Shown: in pieces, positions 1 to 8,027 of the stretch
Layout: each line of letters begins with the position of its first letter
Position numbering within the stretch: the stretch's first letter is position 1
NCBI GenBank assembly: GCA_023457175.1
Contig: JAEWMM010000296.1
Location: forward strand, 1-14,856
Origin: Bacillota bacterium
GTDB lineage: Bacteria; Bacillota; Clostridia; Oscillospirales; Ruminococcaceae
DNA: 14,856 nt
Reading direction: 5' to 3'
Position numbers and translations under genes: made by a program
Notes under the pieces: model-generated
What the model saw: only the letters and a program-made list of their open reading frames with translations
Told to the model about the DNA's origin: nothing
Database searches by the model: none

Positions 1-2691
1 GTCGGCGTCCTCAATGATCAGCGTATTGCAGTTGGGCACGTCGACACCCGTTTCGATGATTGTGGTGCAGACGAGAATATCGGTCTCGCGGTCGACGAGC
101 GACTGCCAGATTTTCGAAAGCTGCTCTTCGGTCATCTTGCCGTGCGCCGTGGCGATACGCGCTTCGGGCAGCATCTCGCGCAGGCGGGCGGCGCAGCCGT
201 CGATCGATTCGGTGCGGTTGTGCAGATAGAACGCCTGACCGCCACGCCGCAGCTCGCGCTTTAACGCCTCGCCGATTACGAGCCAGTCGTGCTCCAACAC
301 ATAGGTCTGAACCGGGTGGCGATCCTGCGGGGCTTCTTCGATGATCGACATGTCGCGGATGCCGCTCATCGCCATCGAGAGGGTACGGGGAATCGGCGTC
401 GCCGACAGCGTCAGCACATCGACCGACTCGCGCAGCTGCTTAAAGCGCTCTTTGTGCGCGACGCCAAAGCGCTGTTCCTCATCTATGACGCAAAGCCCCA
501 GGTCTTTATATTCCACATCCTTTTGCAGCAGACGGTGGGTGCCGATGACGATATCGACCTCGCCGGTTTTAAGCTGGCGTATGACCTCGGCCTGCTGCTT
601 CGGGGAACGAAAGCGCGAGAGCAGCTCGATGCGGATGGGGAAGCCCTCCATGCGTTTGGTAAAGGTTTGATAATGCTGCCACGCCAGAATGGTCGTCGGC
701 ACCAGCACGGCGCACTGTTTCGAATCGTTGACGCATTTAAAGGCGGCGCGTATCGCCACCTCGGTTTTTCCAAAGCCCACGTCACCGCAAAGCAGGCGGT
801 CCATCGGGCGGGGAGATTGCATATCCTCCTTGATCTCGACGATGCAGCGCAGCTGGTCGTCGGTTTCCTCGTAGGGGAAGCGCAGCTCAAAATCGAGCTG
901 CCACTCGGTGTCCTCCGAAAAGGCGAAGCCGGCCGCAACGAGGCGTTTTTTATAGAGCGCCGTCAGTTCCTCGGCCATATCGGCGACCGCTGCGCGTACA
1001 CGGGCGCGGGTCTTCTGCCACTCGGGCGAGCCTAAGCGCGAGAGCCGGACGATGCCGTCTTCTGACTTGCCAATATATTTGCTGACCAGATCGAGCTGCG
1101 TGACCGGCACAAATAGCGTGTCGGTGCCGTGGTAGCGGATCTTGATATAATCCTTGACGACGCCTAATACCTCGCGCTTGACAATACCCGAAAACACGCC
1201 GATGCCATGCGTGGCATGGACGACATAATCGCCCTCGGTTAAATCTGAGAGCGAACGGACAGCATCTGCCGCCCGCCGTTTTTTAACACGTTTGGGCGGC
1301 GCTGCGGCGCGTGCGTGGCTGATGACGGCAACCCTTTCCTCAGCGTATTCAAAGCCCGCCGAAATGGTCAGGTCGGTGACGGTTACGCCCGGCGCAAAGG
1401 CGGGGCTTTCGGCATAGGTCGCATTCAAGCCTTCGGCGACAAGGTCGCGCACCAGCGCATCACAGCCGCGCCGGGTCGGCAGCAGCACCGTCACCGAATA
1501 ACCGTTGTGGATGTAAGGGCGGACATCCTCCAGCAGATGCTCTAATTCGCCGCCCCACGGCGCCAGCGCCAGCGCATGGACGTTGAGCAGCCCGCGCAGC
1601 CTTAGATCCGGTACAGAGCGGGCAAAGGTGTCTAAAATAACGCTGCGCCGGTCGGCGGCTACGCAGAGCAGGTCGTCAAAATCGCCCGAAAAGCGGTCAC
1701 AGCCTGCAAAGCAGACCCCTTGCTCAAGCAGCGACACCACGTCCTCGTTGAGCTGCCAGAGCGCTGCGGTCAGACCCTCGCGGCAGGAGGCCGGGTCGGA
1801 GATCAGCAGCAGACCGCCGTCTGGCAGGTGGTCAAACAGCGTAAAGGGCTGCTCGTATAAAACCGGCAGAAAACGGTCGAGCGAGCCGGGGGCCACGTCG
1901 GCGCGAGCCGACTCGATCATATTGGAAAGCGCCTCGGCGGCGGGTGCGTTCTTTTTCTGCTGCGTGAGCAGCGTTTCGAGCAACGGGAGCAGGCCCCCTT
2001 CGGGCGGCAGCGCCTCTCTCGCGGGAGTAATCATAATTTCGTCGGCAAATTCGCCGCGCCGTTGCGTATCGGGCGAGAAGAAGCAGATAGAGTCGATGTC
2101 GTCGCCCCAGAATTCCACACGTACCGGCTCAGGCAGCGCGGGTGAGAAGAAATCGACAATACCGCCGCGCACCGCAAAGGTACAGACGCCATCGACCTGC
2201 TCACAGCGGGTGTAGCCAGCGGCAAAAAGCAATGTAACCAGTCCGTCAAGCCCGTCTGAAAAGCTGCCCTTAATCAGCGCGCTGCGTGTGAGAAGCGCCT
2301 GCGGGCTGATGGTATATTGCAGCGCCGCCTCAGCGGAGGCGACCACCATCGCGGGGCCGCAGCGCAGCGCCTCCAGGCAGCCGAGCCGGGCGAATTCATA
2401 TTCGCGGCTGACCGCCTCGGCCGGGTGCAGCATCAGTTCCTTGGTTGGAAAGTGCAGCACCGTCTCATCCGGCAGCAACGCGCGGATATCCTCAAAAAGC
2501 CGTACGGCGGAAGGCTCGTCGGGGGTGATAAGCAGCACCGGCGCGTTAAAATGCTGCCGCAGGCCGGCGGCAAAATGCGCTTTGTGAATGTGCGAAAGCC
2601 CCACGCAACCAAAGGGGGTGTTCCCGGCGGATACCCCCTTGATTAATGTTTGAAATTGTGCAGATCGCTCTAAGATGCCTGAAAGCTTCAT
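1..2691 (-). CDS. mfd: Transcription-repair coupling factor Mfd (3' end beyond window)
   Basis: Mfd is the ATP-driven translocase that removes RNA polymerase stalled at DNA lesions and recruits UvrA. The frame is open for 897 codons from ATG 2691 with no stop and leaves the window at base 1, so roughly the last quarter (about 250 residues, by family length near 1150) is missing. Visible in order: a UvrB-like N-terminal part; the RNA polymerase-interacting region from about residue 485 ([14 protein letters not shown]); Walker A GDVGFGKT with Lys at residue 642; DEEQRFG box at 737-743; SATPIPRT (motif III); and ETGVDVPN (motif V) close to the edge. The start overlaps the pth stop as ATGA, which suggests translational coupling and makes this the last visible gene of the glmU-prs-pth-mfd cluster. 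No damaged motif was seen. Confidence 0.97.
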   Translation of the reverse strand, partial: MKLSGILERSAQFQTLIKGVSAGNTPFGCVGLSHIHKAHFAAGLRQHFNAPVLLITPDEPSAVRLFEDIRALLPDETVLHFPTKELMLHPAEAVSREYEFARLGCLEALRCGPAMVVASAEAALQYTISPQALLTRSALIKGSFSDGLDGLVTLLFAAGYTRCEQVDGVCTFAVRGGIVDFFSPALPEPVRVEFWGDDIDSICFFSPDTQRRGEFADEIMITPAREALPPEGGLLPLLETLLTQQKKNAPAAEALSNMIESARADVAPGSLDRFLPVLYEQPFTLFDHLPDGGLLLISDPASCREGLTAALWQLNEDVVSLLEQGVCFAGCDRFSGDFDDLLCVAADRRSVILDTFARSVPDLRLRGLLNVHALALAPWGGELEHLLEDVRPYIHNGYSVTVLLPTRRGCDALVRDLVAEGLNATYAESPAFAPGVTVTDLTISAGFEYAEERVAVISHARAAAPPKRVKKRRAADAVRSLSDLTEGDYVVHATHGIGVFSGIVKREVLGVVKDYIKIRYHGTDTLFVPVTQLDLVSKYIGKSEDGIVRLSRLGSPEWQKTRARVRAAVADMAEELTALYKKRLVAAGFAFSEDTEWQLDFELRFPYEETDDQLRCIVEIKEDMQSPRPMDRLLCGDVGFGKTEVAIRAAFKCVNDSKQCAVLVPTTILAWQHYQTFTKRMEGFPIRIELLSRFRSPKQQAEVIRQLKTGEVDIVIGTHRLLQKDVEYKDLGLCVIDEEQRFGVAHKERFKQLRESVDVLTLSATPIPRTLSMAMSGIRDMSIIEEAPQDRHPVQTYVLEHDWLVIGEALKRELRRGGQAFYLHNRTESIDGCAARLREMLPEARIATAHGKMTEEQLSKIWQSLVDRETDILVCTTIIETGVDVPNCNTLIIEDAD

Positions 2692-3323
2692 GTGCCGTTA
2701 TACCTGTTCATTGCGTCGTTCAGCCTGCCCGCCACCAGCAGCTCGACAATGTCGTTTGTTTTTAAGACGGCCTGCTCGATCAGCTTGCGGTCTTCGGCTC
2801 CGGGGACGCTGAGCACCCAGTCGGCCATATCGTAATCGGGGTGTGGCTTTTCACCCACGCCAATCTTGATACGGGGAAAAGTGTCCTTGCCGGTGAGATA
2901 GATGATGTTCTTCAGGCCGTTGTGTCCGCCGTGCGAGCCGTGCGGCCGAACGCGCAGCCGACCGGGAGAAAGCGCCACATCGTCATGAATGACGATGACC
3001 TTCTCAATCGGCACCTTATAAAAATTCATCGCCTCAATCACCGCCTGTCCCGACAGGTTCATAAAGGTCGAGGGCTTTAAGAACAACACCTTTTTGCCCG
3101 AAACCATGCATTCGCCGGTCAGGCTCTGAAATCTTAAACGGTCAATTTTAAAGCCGCGCTTTTCGGCGATATGATCGGCGGCGACAAAACCGACATTATG
3201 GCGGGTGTTTTCGTACTGGCGCCCCGGGTTACCCAGACAGGCGACGATGTACTCCGCCGGGCCTGAGGGCAGCGTGGGCTTATTCGCGCCAATCTGCTTA
3301 AACAGTTCAAATATGTCTGCCAT
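2688..3323 (-). CDS. pth: Peptidyl-tRNA hydrolase
   Basis: Pth cleaves peptidyl-tRNA released by stalled ribosomes, recycling tRNA in the cytoplasm. The predicted protein has 211 residues. Family residues are all present: LGNPG with Asn32, NTRHNVGF with catalytic His42, HDDVAL with Asp114 and GGHNG with Asn135 (equivalents of E. coli N10, H20, D93 and N114). I chose ATG 3323 because GGAAAGGA lies 7-8 bases upstream; a longer open frame to 3416 has no such site. This gives an N-terminal extension of about 24 residues before the usual family start at LGNPG, as I recall for some clostridial homologues. It overlaps mfd by four bases (ATGA) and follows prs after a 133-base gap holding a hairpin and a candidate promoter. 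Confidence 0.95.
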   Translation of the reverse strand: MADIFELFKQIGANKPTLPSGPAEYIVACLGNPGRQYENTRHNVGFVAADHIAEKRGFKIDRLRFQSLTGECMVSGKKVLFLKPSTFMNLSGQAVIEAMNFYKVPIEKVIVIHDDVALSPGRLRVRPHGSHGGHNGLKNIIYLTGKDTFPRIKIGVGEKPHPDYDMADWVLSVPGAEDRKLIEQAVLKTNDIVELLVAGRLNDAMNRYNGT

Positions 3324-3344
3324 GACAGCGTCCTTTCCTTTTAG

Positions 3345-3350
3345 AGCATA
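3345..3350 (-). promoter_or_regulatory. Candidate extended -10 promoter for pth-mfd
   Basis: On the minus strand the sequence reads TGTGCTATGCT, a TGn-extended -10 box (TATGCT at 3345-3350) directly after a run of seven T. No good -35 box lies 17 bases upstream (CAAAAT). The transcript would start about 15 bases before the pth ribosome binding site. The same TGTGCTA string is seen at the tsaE promoter and at the right-edge promoter. Supported by motif only. Confidence 0.35.
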
Positions 3351-3398
3351 GCACAAAAAAACGAGAGATTTTGTAGAAGCATATTCGTATAGGACAAC

Positions 3399-3428
3399 AC
3401 AGCGGGACTTGACCACAAGCCCCGCTGT
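3399..3428 (-). terminator. Hairpin after prs: weak terminator, attenuator or processing site
   Basis: An 8-bp outer stem (3399-3406 with 3421-3428), one wobble position (3407/3420) and a 4-bp inner stem (3408-3411 with 3416-3419) close on a 4-base loop. In minus-strand RNA the 3407/3420 pair is G-U, giving 13 continuous pairs; in plus-strand RNA it would be an A-C mismatch. This points to a role in leftward transcription, 28 bases past the prs stop. The bases after it (GTTGTCCTAT) are only moderately T-rich, so strong intrinsic termination is doubtful; transcript processing or partial attenuation before pth-mfd is equally possible. Confidence 0.55.
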
Positions 3429-3456
3429 AAAATGAATCGATATGGGCGCGCTCTGC

Positions 3457-4419
3457 TCAGGTGAGCAGCGGAGAAACCGAGCGGTCGGAGTAGATGCGGT
3501 TGATCGCTTCGGCGAACACGGGCGCTACGGTCAGCTCCTTGAGCTTGCCCGAAGCGGTGTTGTGCAGCAGCGGAATGGTGTCAAGCAGCACCATCTCCTT
3601 GAGTACGCTCTCCTCAATGCGGTCGAGCGCCGGGCCGGACAGCACGCCGTGGGTTGCGCCTGCGTAAATCTCTTTGGCGCCGCCCTTTGTTACCAGCGCG
3701 TTGGCCGCATTACATAAGGTGCCGGCAGTGTCGACCAGATCGTCGATGATTACGCAGGTCTTATTCTTAACGTCGCCGATGATGTTCATAACCTCCGAGA
3801 CGTTCGCGGTGGGGCGGCGCTTGTCGATAATCGCAAGGCTGGCGTCAATGCGCTCGGCAAATTTTCTTGCTCTGGTGACCGAACCCAGATCGGGGGAGAC
3901 GACAACGAGCTGGTCACTGGGGATATCTCTAAACTTTTCGCTGTAATATTTGGCAAGCAGCGGAACCCCAAGCAGATGATCTACCGGAATGTTGAAAAAG
4001 CCCTGAATCTGTGCCGCGTGAAGGTCCATCGTCAGTACCCGGTCGGCGCCCGCGGTGGTGATAAGATCGGCCACCAGCTTTGCGGAGATCGGGTCCCTCG
4101 CCTTCGCCTTGCGGTCCTGACGCGCATAGCCGAAATAGGGCATAACGGCGGTGATACGGCCTGCTGAAGCGCGTTTGAAGCCGTCGATGGCGATTAAAAG
4201 CTCCATCAGGTTGTTGTTGACCGGCTGACATGTGGACTGCACCACAAAAACGTCCGAGCCGCGAACCGATTCGTTGATAGAAAGAGCGATTTCGCCGTCC
4301 GAAAAGGTTTTCACCTGCATGTCCCCAAGCGGCAGGCCAAGCGAACGGGCAATTTGCTCGGCGAACGGCTTGTTCGCATTACAACTGAAAATTTTAATGT
4401 CCTTGCCATGAATGTTCAT
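3457..4419 (-). CDS. prs: Ribose-phosphate pyrophosphokinase (PRPP synthetase)
   Basis: Prs makes 5-phosphoribosyl-1-pyrophosphate from ribose 5-phosphate and ATP, the precursor of purines, pyrimidines, His, Trp and NAD. The protein has 320 residues, normal for class I enzymes. Visible motifs: FSDGEI near the N terminus, the YFGYARQDRK catalytic loop, TMDLHAAQIQGFF, VVSPDLGSVTRARKFA, and the PRPP-binding loop IIDDLVDTAGT. I chose ATG 4417-4419 because GAGGGAGAG precedes it on the minus strand and MNIHGKDIKIFS matches the family start; an upstream in-frame ATG at 4503 would add 28 unneeded residues. glmU ends 111 bases upstream. In Bacillus subtilis ctc lies between prs and pth; here it is absent. 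Its product feeds Upp, encoded on the other side of the window. Confidence 0.97.
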   Translation of the reverse strand: MNIHGKDIKIFSCNANKPFAEQIARSLGLPLGDMQVKTFSDGEIALSINESVRGSDVFVVQSTCQPVNNNLMELLIAIDGFKRASAGRITAVMPYFGYARQDRKAKARDPISAKLVADLITTAGADRVLTMDLHAAQIQGFFNIPVDHLLGVPLLAKYYSEKFRDIPSDQLVVVSPDLGSVTRARKFAERIDASLAIIDKRRPTANVSEVMNIIGDVKNKTCVIIDDLVDTAGTLCNAANALVTKGGAKEIYAGATHGVLSGPALDRIEESVLKEMVLLDTIPLLHNTASGKLKELTVAPVFAEAINRIYSDRSVSPLLT

Positions 4420-4530
4420 GATAAAACTCTCCCTCATGTTCCCCATGAATTTTAATTTATATGGAAACGGCCGTGTGCCGAATTTCCCAAGGTGAAAATT
4501 CAAAATAGAAGGCCTACCGTAGCAAACCGG

Positions 4531-5910
4531 CTATTTTTTGCGGTAATAGACCGCGCGGCCGGGGTAAACGGTCTGTTTTACCCGTCCCACGGCGAGTGCA
4601 TCGGGCGGCACGTCGGCGGTGACGGTGGTGGCGGCGGCGACATAAGCGCCCTTTTGTACCCGAACCGGTGCGATCAGATTGGTGTTGCAGCCGATAAAGG
4701 CGTCGTCTTCTACCACGGTTCTGAATTTTTCGCGGCCGTTATAATTGACGGTGACGACGCCGCAGCCCACATTAACGTGCGCGCCAAAATCGCTGTCCCC
4801 TATGTAGGTCAGATGTGCAAAAGAGGTCTTTTCACCCACGGTGGAATTTTTAACCTCAACAAAATTGCCAATTTTAACGCCGTCGGCAATATCGCAGTCG
4901 GGCCGCAGCTGAGCAAACGGACCGATGCGCACCCGCGCGCCTATCCGGCTTTTTTCAAGCCGGGAGCTGTCTATGATGCAGCCCGCGCCGACCTCGCAGT
5001 CGATGATGCGGGTGTTGGGGCCTATAACGCAGCCTTCGCCGATAACGGTGCTTCCACACAGAATAGTTCCGGGCAGAATCGTGGTATCCGGTCCGATTTT
5101 AACGTTCGGTCCGATGATAACGCCGTCTGTAATCGGAATATCCACGCCGCTGTCATAGTGGCGCTCAAGCACAGCGTCCCGTGCAATGCGGTTAAGCTCG
5201 GCCAGAGCGCGGCGGTCGTTTGCGCCCAGCGCAATGTCGGGGTTTGCACAAACAAATGCCCCTGCACGGCGTCCCGACGAGGTGGCGAGCCCGACCAGAT
5301 CGGTCAGGTAATATTCGCCCTGTGCATTTTGGGACCCCAGCAGTGGCAGAGAAGATATCAGATAAGAGATAGAGGACCAGTAGGCGCCCGAGTTGATCTC
5401 GTGGATTGAAAGCTCAGCCTGACTGGCGTCAGCCGCCTCGGTAATGCGTGTAAAGCGGCCCTGCTCGCGCACGATGCGCCCATACCGTCCCGGCTCCTTG
5501 AGCACGGCGGTCAGCACGGTTACATCGTTTTGCTGCGCCTTGTGAAACGAGAGTGCCGAAATCAGCGTATACGCGTCAACAAACGGCGCGTCACCGCACA
5601 ACACCGCGACGTCTGAAACGCCCCGCGCCGCAGCGGCTTTAAGAAAATCCATCGCGCAAAGCACGGCGTGGCCGGTGCCCCGGCGCTCGGCCTGAACGGC
5701 AGAACAAACCCCTGCGGGCAGCAGCTCTGTAACGCCGCGGGGGGAATCTGAAACAACAACGCAGGTATCGCCGCTGTAAATGCCGGCTTCCTGACAGGCG
5801 TCGAGCACCCATGACAGCATGGGTTTGAACAACACCTCACAGCAAACCTTTTGTTTTGAAGATTTCATACGTTTGCCGTCTCCGGCGGCGAGAATTACGG
5901 CAGAAGTCAT
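4531..5910 (-). CDS. glmU: Bifunctional GlcNAc-1-P uridyltransferase / GlcN-1-P acetyltransferase
   Basis: GlmU acetylates glucosamine 1-phosphate and transfers UMP to it, giving UDP-GlcNAc for peptidoglycan. The protein has 459 residues. The N-terminal nucleotidyltransferase domain shows LAAGDGKRMKSS (usually followed by LPK, here KQK), LCGDAP, the EINSGAY segment and NAQGEYYLTD. The C-terminal left-handed beta-helix has hexapeptide repeats from about residue 250, FVEVKNS, the catalytic-His segment HLTYIGDS, and VNYNGREK. Start at ATG 5910: GGAGGG sits about 6 bases upstream and MTSAVILAAG fits the family; a longer frame to 5937 has no site. The stop codon is TAG. It is the first gene of the leftward cluster after its own promoter. 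Confidence 0.97.
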   Translation of the reverse strand: MTSAVILAAGDGKRMKSSKQKVCCEVLFKPMLSWVLDACQEAGIYSGDTCVVVSDSPRGVTELLPAGVCSAVQAERRGTGHAVLCAMDFLKAAAARGVSDVAVLCGDAPFVDAYTLISALSFHKAQQNDVTVLTAVLKEPGRYGRIVREQGRFTRITEAADASQAELSIHEINSGAYWSSISYLISSLPLLGSQNAQGEYYLTDLVGLATSSGRRAGAFVCANPDIALGANDRRALAELNRIARDAVLERHYDSGVDIPITDGVIIGPNVKIGPDTTILPGTILCGSTVIGEGCVIGPNTRIIDCEVGAGCIIDSSRLEKSRIGARVRIGPFAQLRPDCDIADGVKIGNFVEVKNSTVGEKTSFAHLTYIGDSDFGAHVNVGCGVVTVNYNGREKFRTVVEDDAFIGCNTNLIAPVRVQKGAYVAAATTVTADVPPDALAVGRVKQTVYPGRAVYYRKK

Positions 5911-5942
5911 TTTGGCCCTCCAAACGCAATAATACAATTTAT

Positions 5943-5971
5943 ATTATGGCAAATAGTTCTGAACTTTGCAA
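5943..5971 (-). promoter_or_regulatory. Candidate sigma-A promoter for glmU-prs-pth-mfd
   Basis: On the minus strand, TTGCAA (5966-5971) and CATAAT (5943-5948) are separated by exactly 17 bases (5949-5965). A transcript would begin near 5936, about 25 bases before the glmU start and just ahead of its GGAGGG site. The match is 4/6 for -35 and 5/6 for -10. Confidence 0.55.
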
Positions 5972-6182
5972 GCCGTTTTTGTATTTCTCGACTAACCATG
6001 TTAAAATTTCGTTAAAAGAAACAAATTACACACGCCTTTCGCTAAAAAGCGGCATGGATTGGCGAACAGATTTTGCGTCCTGCTGGGACAAGGGAAAAAG
6101 TGGGTTGCCGCCCGCCGCTCTTGAGACGCAGGCAGGGTGGGAATCTGCCCCAAAGGCACTGGATTTTGATGGAAGATCGAGG
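5972..6182. other. Intergenic gap between rodA and glmU with no further feature
   Basis: This stretch follows the rodA stop in the leftward direction. I see only weak stems (for example a 5-bp GGCAG/CTGCC pair and a 4-bp CGCT/AGCG pair) with no T-run behind a strong stem, so no convincing terminator. rodA transcripts may read into glmU. Short open frames here lack ribosome binding sites and family motifs. Confidence 0.5.
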
Positions 6183-7313
6183 TTAATGCTCATCAAACAG
6201 CCCGACATGTGAATGGCGGTGTACGCCGAGCACCATGCCGATGCCCGCCCAGGTGAGCACGACCGACGTTCCGCCGGCTGAAAACAGCGGCAGTGTGATT
6301 CCGGCAACCGGCAGCAACGACAGGCACATGCCGATGACCCATATCGACTCAAACGCGATCATGCCGAAGACCCCCACGCAGATAAAACGTCCGAGCGGGT
6401 CTTTGGCGCGGCGCGCGTTTAATAACAGCAGCAGACAAAGCACCGCCAGCAGCAAAATAACGGCGCTGCATCCCACAAAGCCGCCCGCCTCACCGATGAA
6501 CGAAAAAATAAAGTCGTTGTGCATTTCGGGCACGTATTGATGCGCGCCGGTCAAAACGCCCTTGCCCCAGATCTGGCCTGAGCCGATGGCCGTCAGCCCC
6601 AGGTTTTGCTGCCAGCCGGTTCCAGTCGGATCCGAAGCGGGGTTAAACACGGTCATAATGCGTCCGCGCTTGTCGTTATCCAGAACAAAAAACCATGCAA
6701 ACGGCGACGCCAGCGCCATGCACAGCGCCGAAACGGCGACATATTTTAACTGTAGCCCGGCCGAAAACAGCATAAACGCAAAGATAAAAACAAAAACCAT
6801 AGCCGTGCCGTGATCCCCCTGCCCAACCACCATGAGGGTGGGAACGGCGCCGTGCACACAAAGCGCCAGAAGCGTTTTTGGGTTATTGACCGAATCCCGA
6901 ACCTTTTCCAGATGCAGCGCAAACGAAAAAATAAAAGCGAGCTTTAAAATCTCAGAGGGCTGAATGGTGATGCCGGTAAAAGGAATTTCGAGCCAGGCCT
7001 TGTCGTCTATATAGCTATAGCGCTGCTTGCCTGCGACATAGGTCAGCGCCACCATACCTAAAGAGGCAGGCAGGTAAATTTTCCACAGGTTTGCCAGTGA
7101 GCGGTAGTCAAAAACAGACAGCAGGCATGCGCCCGCAAAACCGATAAACGTCGCTAAAAGCTGTGTGGCCAGTACCCTGAACTTAATATAGCCCGACAGG
7201 TAGATGCCCCACAGCATATAGCCTGACGCTGCGGAACAGACCAGACAGAGCAACAGCAGCACCCGGTCGGTCCTTTTATAAAATTGTACGCAGCTGCGCC
7301 AGAATGAATTCAT
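6183..7313 (-). CDS. rodA: RodA/FtsW/SpoVE-family peptidoglycan glycosyltransferase, probably RodA
   Basis: SEDS-family membrane enzyme that polymerises lipid II into glycan strands together with a class B penicillin-binding protein. The protein has 376 residues with about ten hydrophobic segments. Family signatures: IQPSEILKLAF, QGDHGTA (QPDLGT in most members), the extracellular loop ending in PEMHNDFIFS whose Asp corresponds to the catalytic aspartate, and GITLPLFSAGGTS near the C terminus. The PEMHNDFIF form and the lone context (no ftsZ, murG or divIB nearby) favour RodA over FtsW, but SpoVE cannot be excluded. Start at ATG 7313 with GGAGG four bases upstream; further in-frame codons to 7385 lie within the predicted leader. 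Divergent from tsaE. Confidence 0.92.
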   Translation of the reverse strand: MNSFWRSCVQFYKRTDRVLLLLCLVCSAASGYMLWGIYLSGYIKFRVLATQLLATFIGFAGACLLSVFDYRSLANLWKIYLPASLGMVALTYVAGKQRYSYIDDKAWLEIPFTGITIQPSEILKLAFIFSFALHLEKVRDSVNNPKTLLALCVHGAVPTLMVVGQGDHGTAMVFVFIFAFMLFSAGLQLKYVAVSALCMALASPFAWFFVLDNDKRGRIMTVFNPASDPTGTGWQQNLGLTAIGSGQIWGKGVLTGAHQYVPEMHNDFIFSFIGEAGGFVGCSAVILLLAVLCLLLLLNARRAKDPLGRFICVGVFGMIAFESIWVIGMCLSLLPVAGITLPLFSAGGTSVVLTWAGIGMVLGVHRHSHVGLFDEH

Positions 7314-7322
7314 ACTTCCTCC

Positions 7323-7335
7323 ATGCCTTAGGCAT
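7323..7335 (-). promoter_or_regulatory. Small palindrome abutting the rodA ribosome binding site
   Basis: ATGCC (7323-7327) and GGCAT (7331-7335) form a 5-bp stem with a 3-base loop. In the rodA transcript it ends exactly where GGAGG (7318-7322) begins, so folding could limit access of ribosomes. It is short and could be chance. Confidence 0.3.
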
Positions 7336-7393
7336 TTAAAACGACGAACAGCAGATTCTATGTAAAAATATATGCGACAGCACATTTAATTTT

Positions 7394-7422
7394 ATTATAG
7401 AGGAATCATTTTGCAAACACAA
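7394..7422 (-). promoter_or_regulatory. Promoter for rodA
   Basis: On the minus strand, TTGTGT (7417-7422) and a perfect TATAAT (7394-7399) are 17 bases apart. The start would be near 7387, giving a leader of about 75 bases before the rodA ATG. Confidence 0.6.
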
Positions 7423-7454
7423 CCCGCAGAAACATGGAAAAATTGATGAAAGGA

Positions 7455-7484
7455 TGGAAAAAACGCTCAAGATTGTGCTATAAT
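7455..7484 (+). promoter_or_regulatory. Extended -10 promoter for the tsaE-to-gpmI run
   Basis: A consensus TATAAT (7479-7484) is preceded by TGC at 7476-7478, an extended -10 motif. TGGAAA at 7455-7460 is a weak -35 box with 18-base spacing. Transcription would begin near 7491, leaving a leader of about 120 bases before the preferred tsaE start. Confidence 0.65.
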
Positions 7485-7516
7485 AACCGCAACATAGTTT
7501 TTATGGAAGGCTAACG

Positions 7517-7537
7517 GCCGGCGGCGTGCCGCCCGGC
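7517..7537 (+). promoter_or_regulatory. GC-rich hairpin in the tsaE leader
   Basis: GCCGG (7517-7521) pairs with CCGGC (7533-7537), and CGG (7522-7524) pairs with CCG (7529-7531); one C (7532) is bulged and the loop is 4 bases. It lies about 25 bases after the predicted transcript start. No T-run follows, so it is not a standard terminator. No known riboswitch family was recognised. Confidence 0.45.
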
Positions 7538-7573
7538 GATGGCTTTGGGCGAATAAACCTGTTTAATGAAAGG

Positions 7574-7598
7574 CTGCGCCGGAATGCTTTGGGCGCAG
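7574..7598 (+). promoter_or_regulatory. Second hairpin just upstream of the tsaE start
   Basis: CTGCGCC (7574-7580) and GGCGCAG (7592-7598) are perfect 7-bp arms around an 11-base loop. It ends 12 bases before ATG 7611. If translation starts at 7611 it is a leader element; if it starts at 7566 it is within the coding sequence. The decamer GCTTTGGGCG occurs at 7542-7551 and again at 7586-7595, inside this loop and arm. Confidence 0.45.
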
Positions 7599-7610
7599 AA
7601 CAGTGGATTG

Positions 7611-8027
7611 ATGCAAGAAATTATTTCACATAGCCCCGAAGAAACCGAGGCAGCGGGCGAAAAGCTGGCCGCACTGCTCTGCAGCGGCGATATTGTGGCT
7701 TATACCGGCGGGCTTGGTATGGGCAAAACGGTATTCACCCGCGGGCTGGCCAGAGGGTTGGGGATTACGGCGGATGTTTCAAGCCCGACGTTTTCGATCA
7801 TTAACGAATACCGCGGCGCGAAGCATAGGCTTTGCCATGTGGACGCTTACCGCTTAAACAGCGCGGAGGAGCTTTTGGATACCGGTTTTTTTGACTATAT
7901 TGACGCGGGGTGGATTGCGGCGGTGGAATGGAGCGAGCGGGTAGAGCCCCAAGCCGCCGTCACCGTCGCTTTTACCCGTATTGACGACAATACACGCATC
8001 ATTAGAATGGAGGGGAAGGGCCTGTGA
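7611..8027 (+). CDS. tsaE: tRNA t6A-modification ATPase TsaE
   Basis: TsaE is the ATPase partner of TsaB and TsaD that supports transfer of threonylcarbamoyl to A37 of ANN-decoding tRNAs. The protein has 138 residues from ATG 7611. Motifs: P-loop GGLGMGKT (usually GDLGAGKT), SSPTFSIINEY, HVDAYRL and VEWSERV. I prefer ATG 7611 because MQEIISHSPEETEA aligns with the family N terminus; in-frame ATGs at 7566 and 7584 are possible and none of the three has a strong ribosome binding site. It overlaps tsaB (GTGA), consistent with coupled synthesis of partners. tsaD, tsaC and rimI, often close by, are not in the window. Confidence 0.93.
   Translation: MQEIISHSPEETEAAGEKLAALLCSGDIVAYTGGLGMGKTVFTRGLARGLGITADVSSPTFSIINEYRGAKHRLCHVDAYRLNSAEELLDTGFFDYIDAGWIAAVEWSERVEPQAAVTVAFTRIDDNTRIIRMEGKGL

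Noticed and set aside
1..2691. Possible broken mfd, because no complete minus-strand gene is closed in this stretch
   Set aside because: Codon-by-codon reading found no in-frame stop in 897 codons; the gene simply continues beyond the window.
5856..6212. A 118-codon plus-strand frame across the glmU-rodA gap
   Set aside because: It overlaps the 5' end of glmU and the 3' end of rodA, has no ribosome binding site and shows no recognisable features.
7491..7611. The tsaE leader as a known riboswitch
   Set aside because: I could not match its stems or single-stranded segments to any riboswitch consensus I know, so only hairpins are reported.
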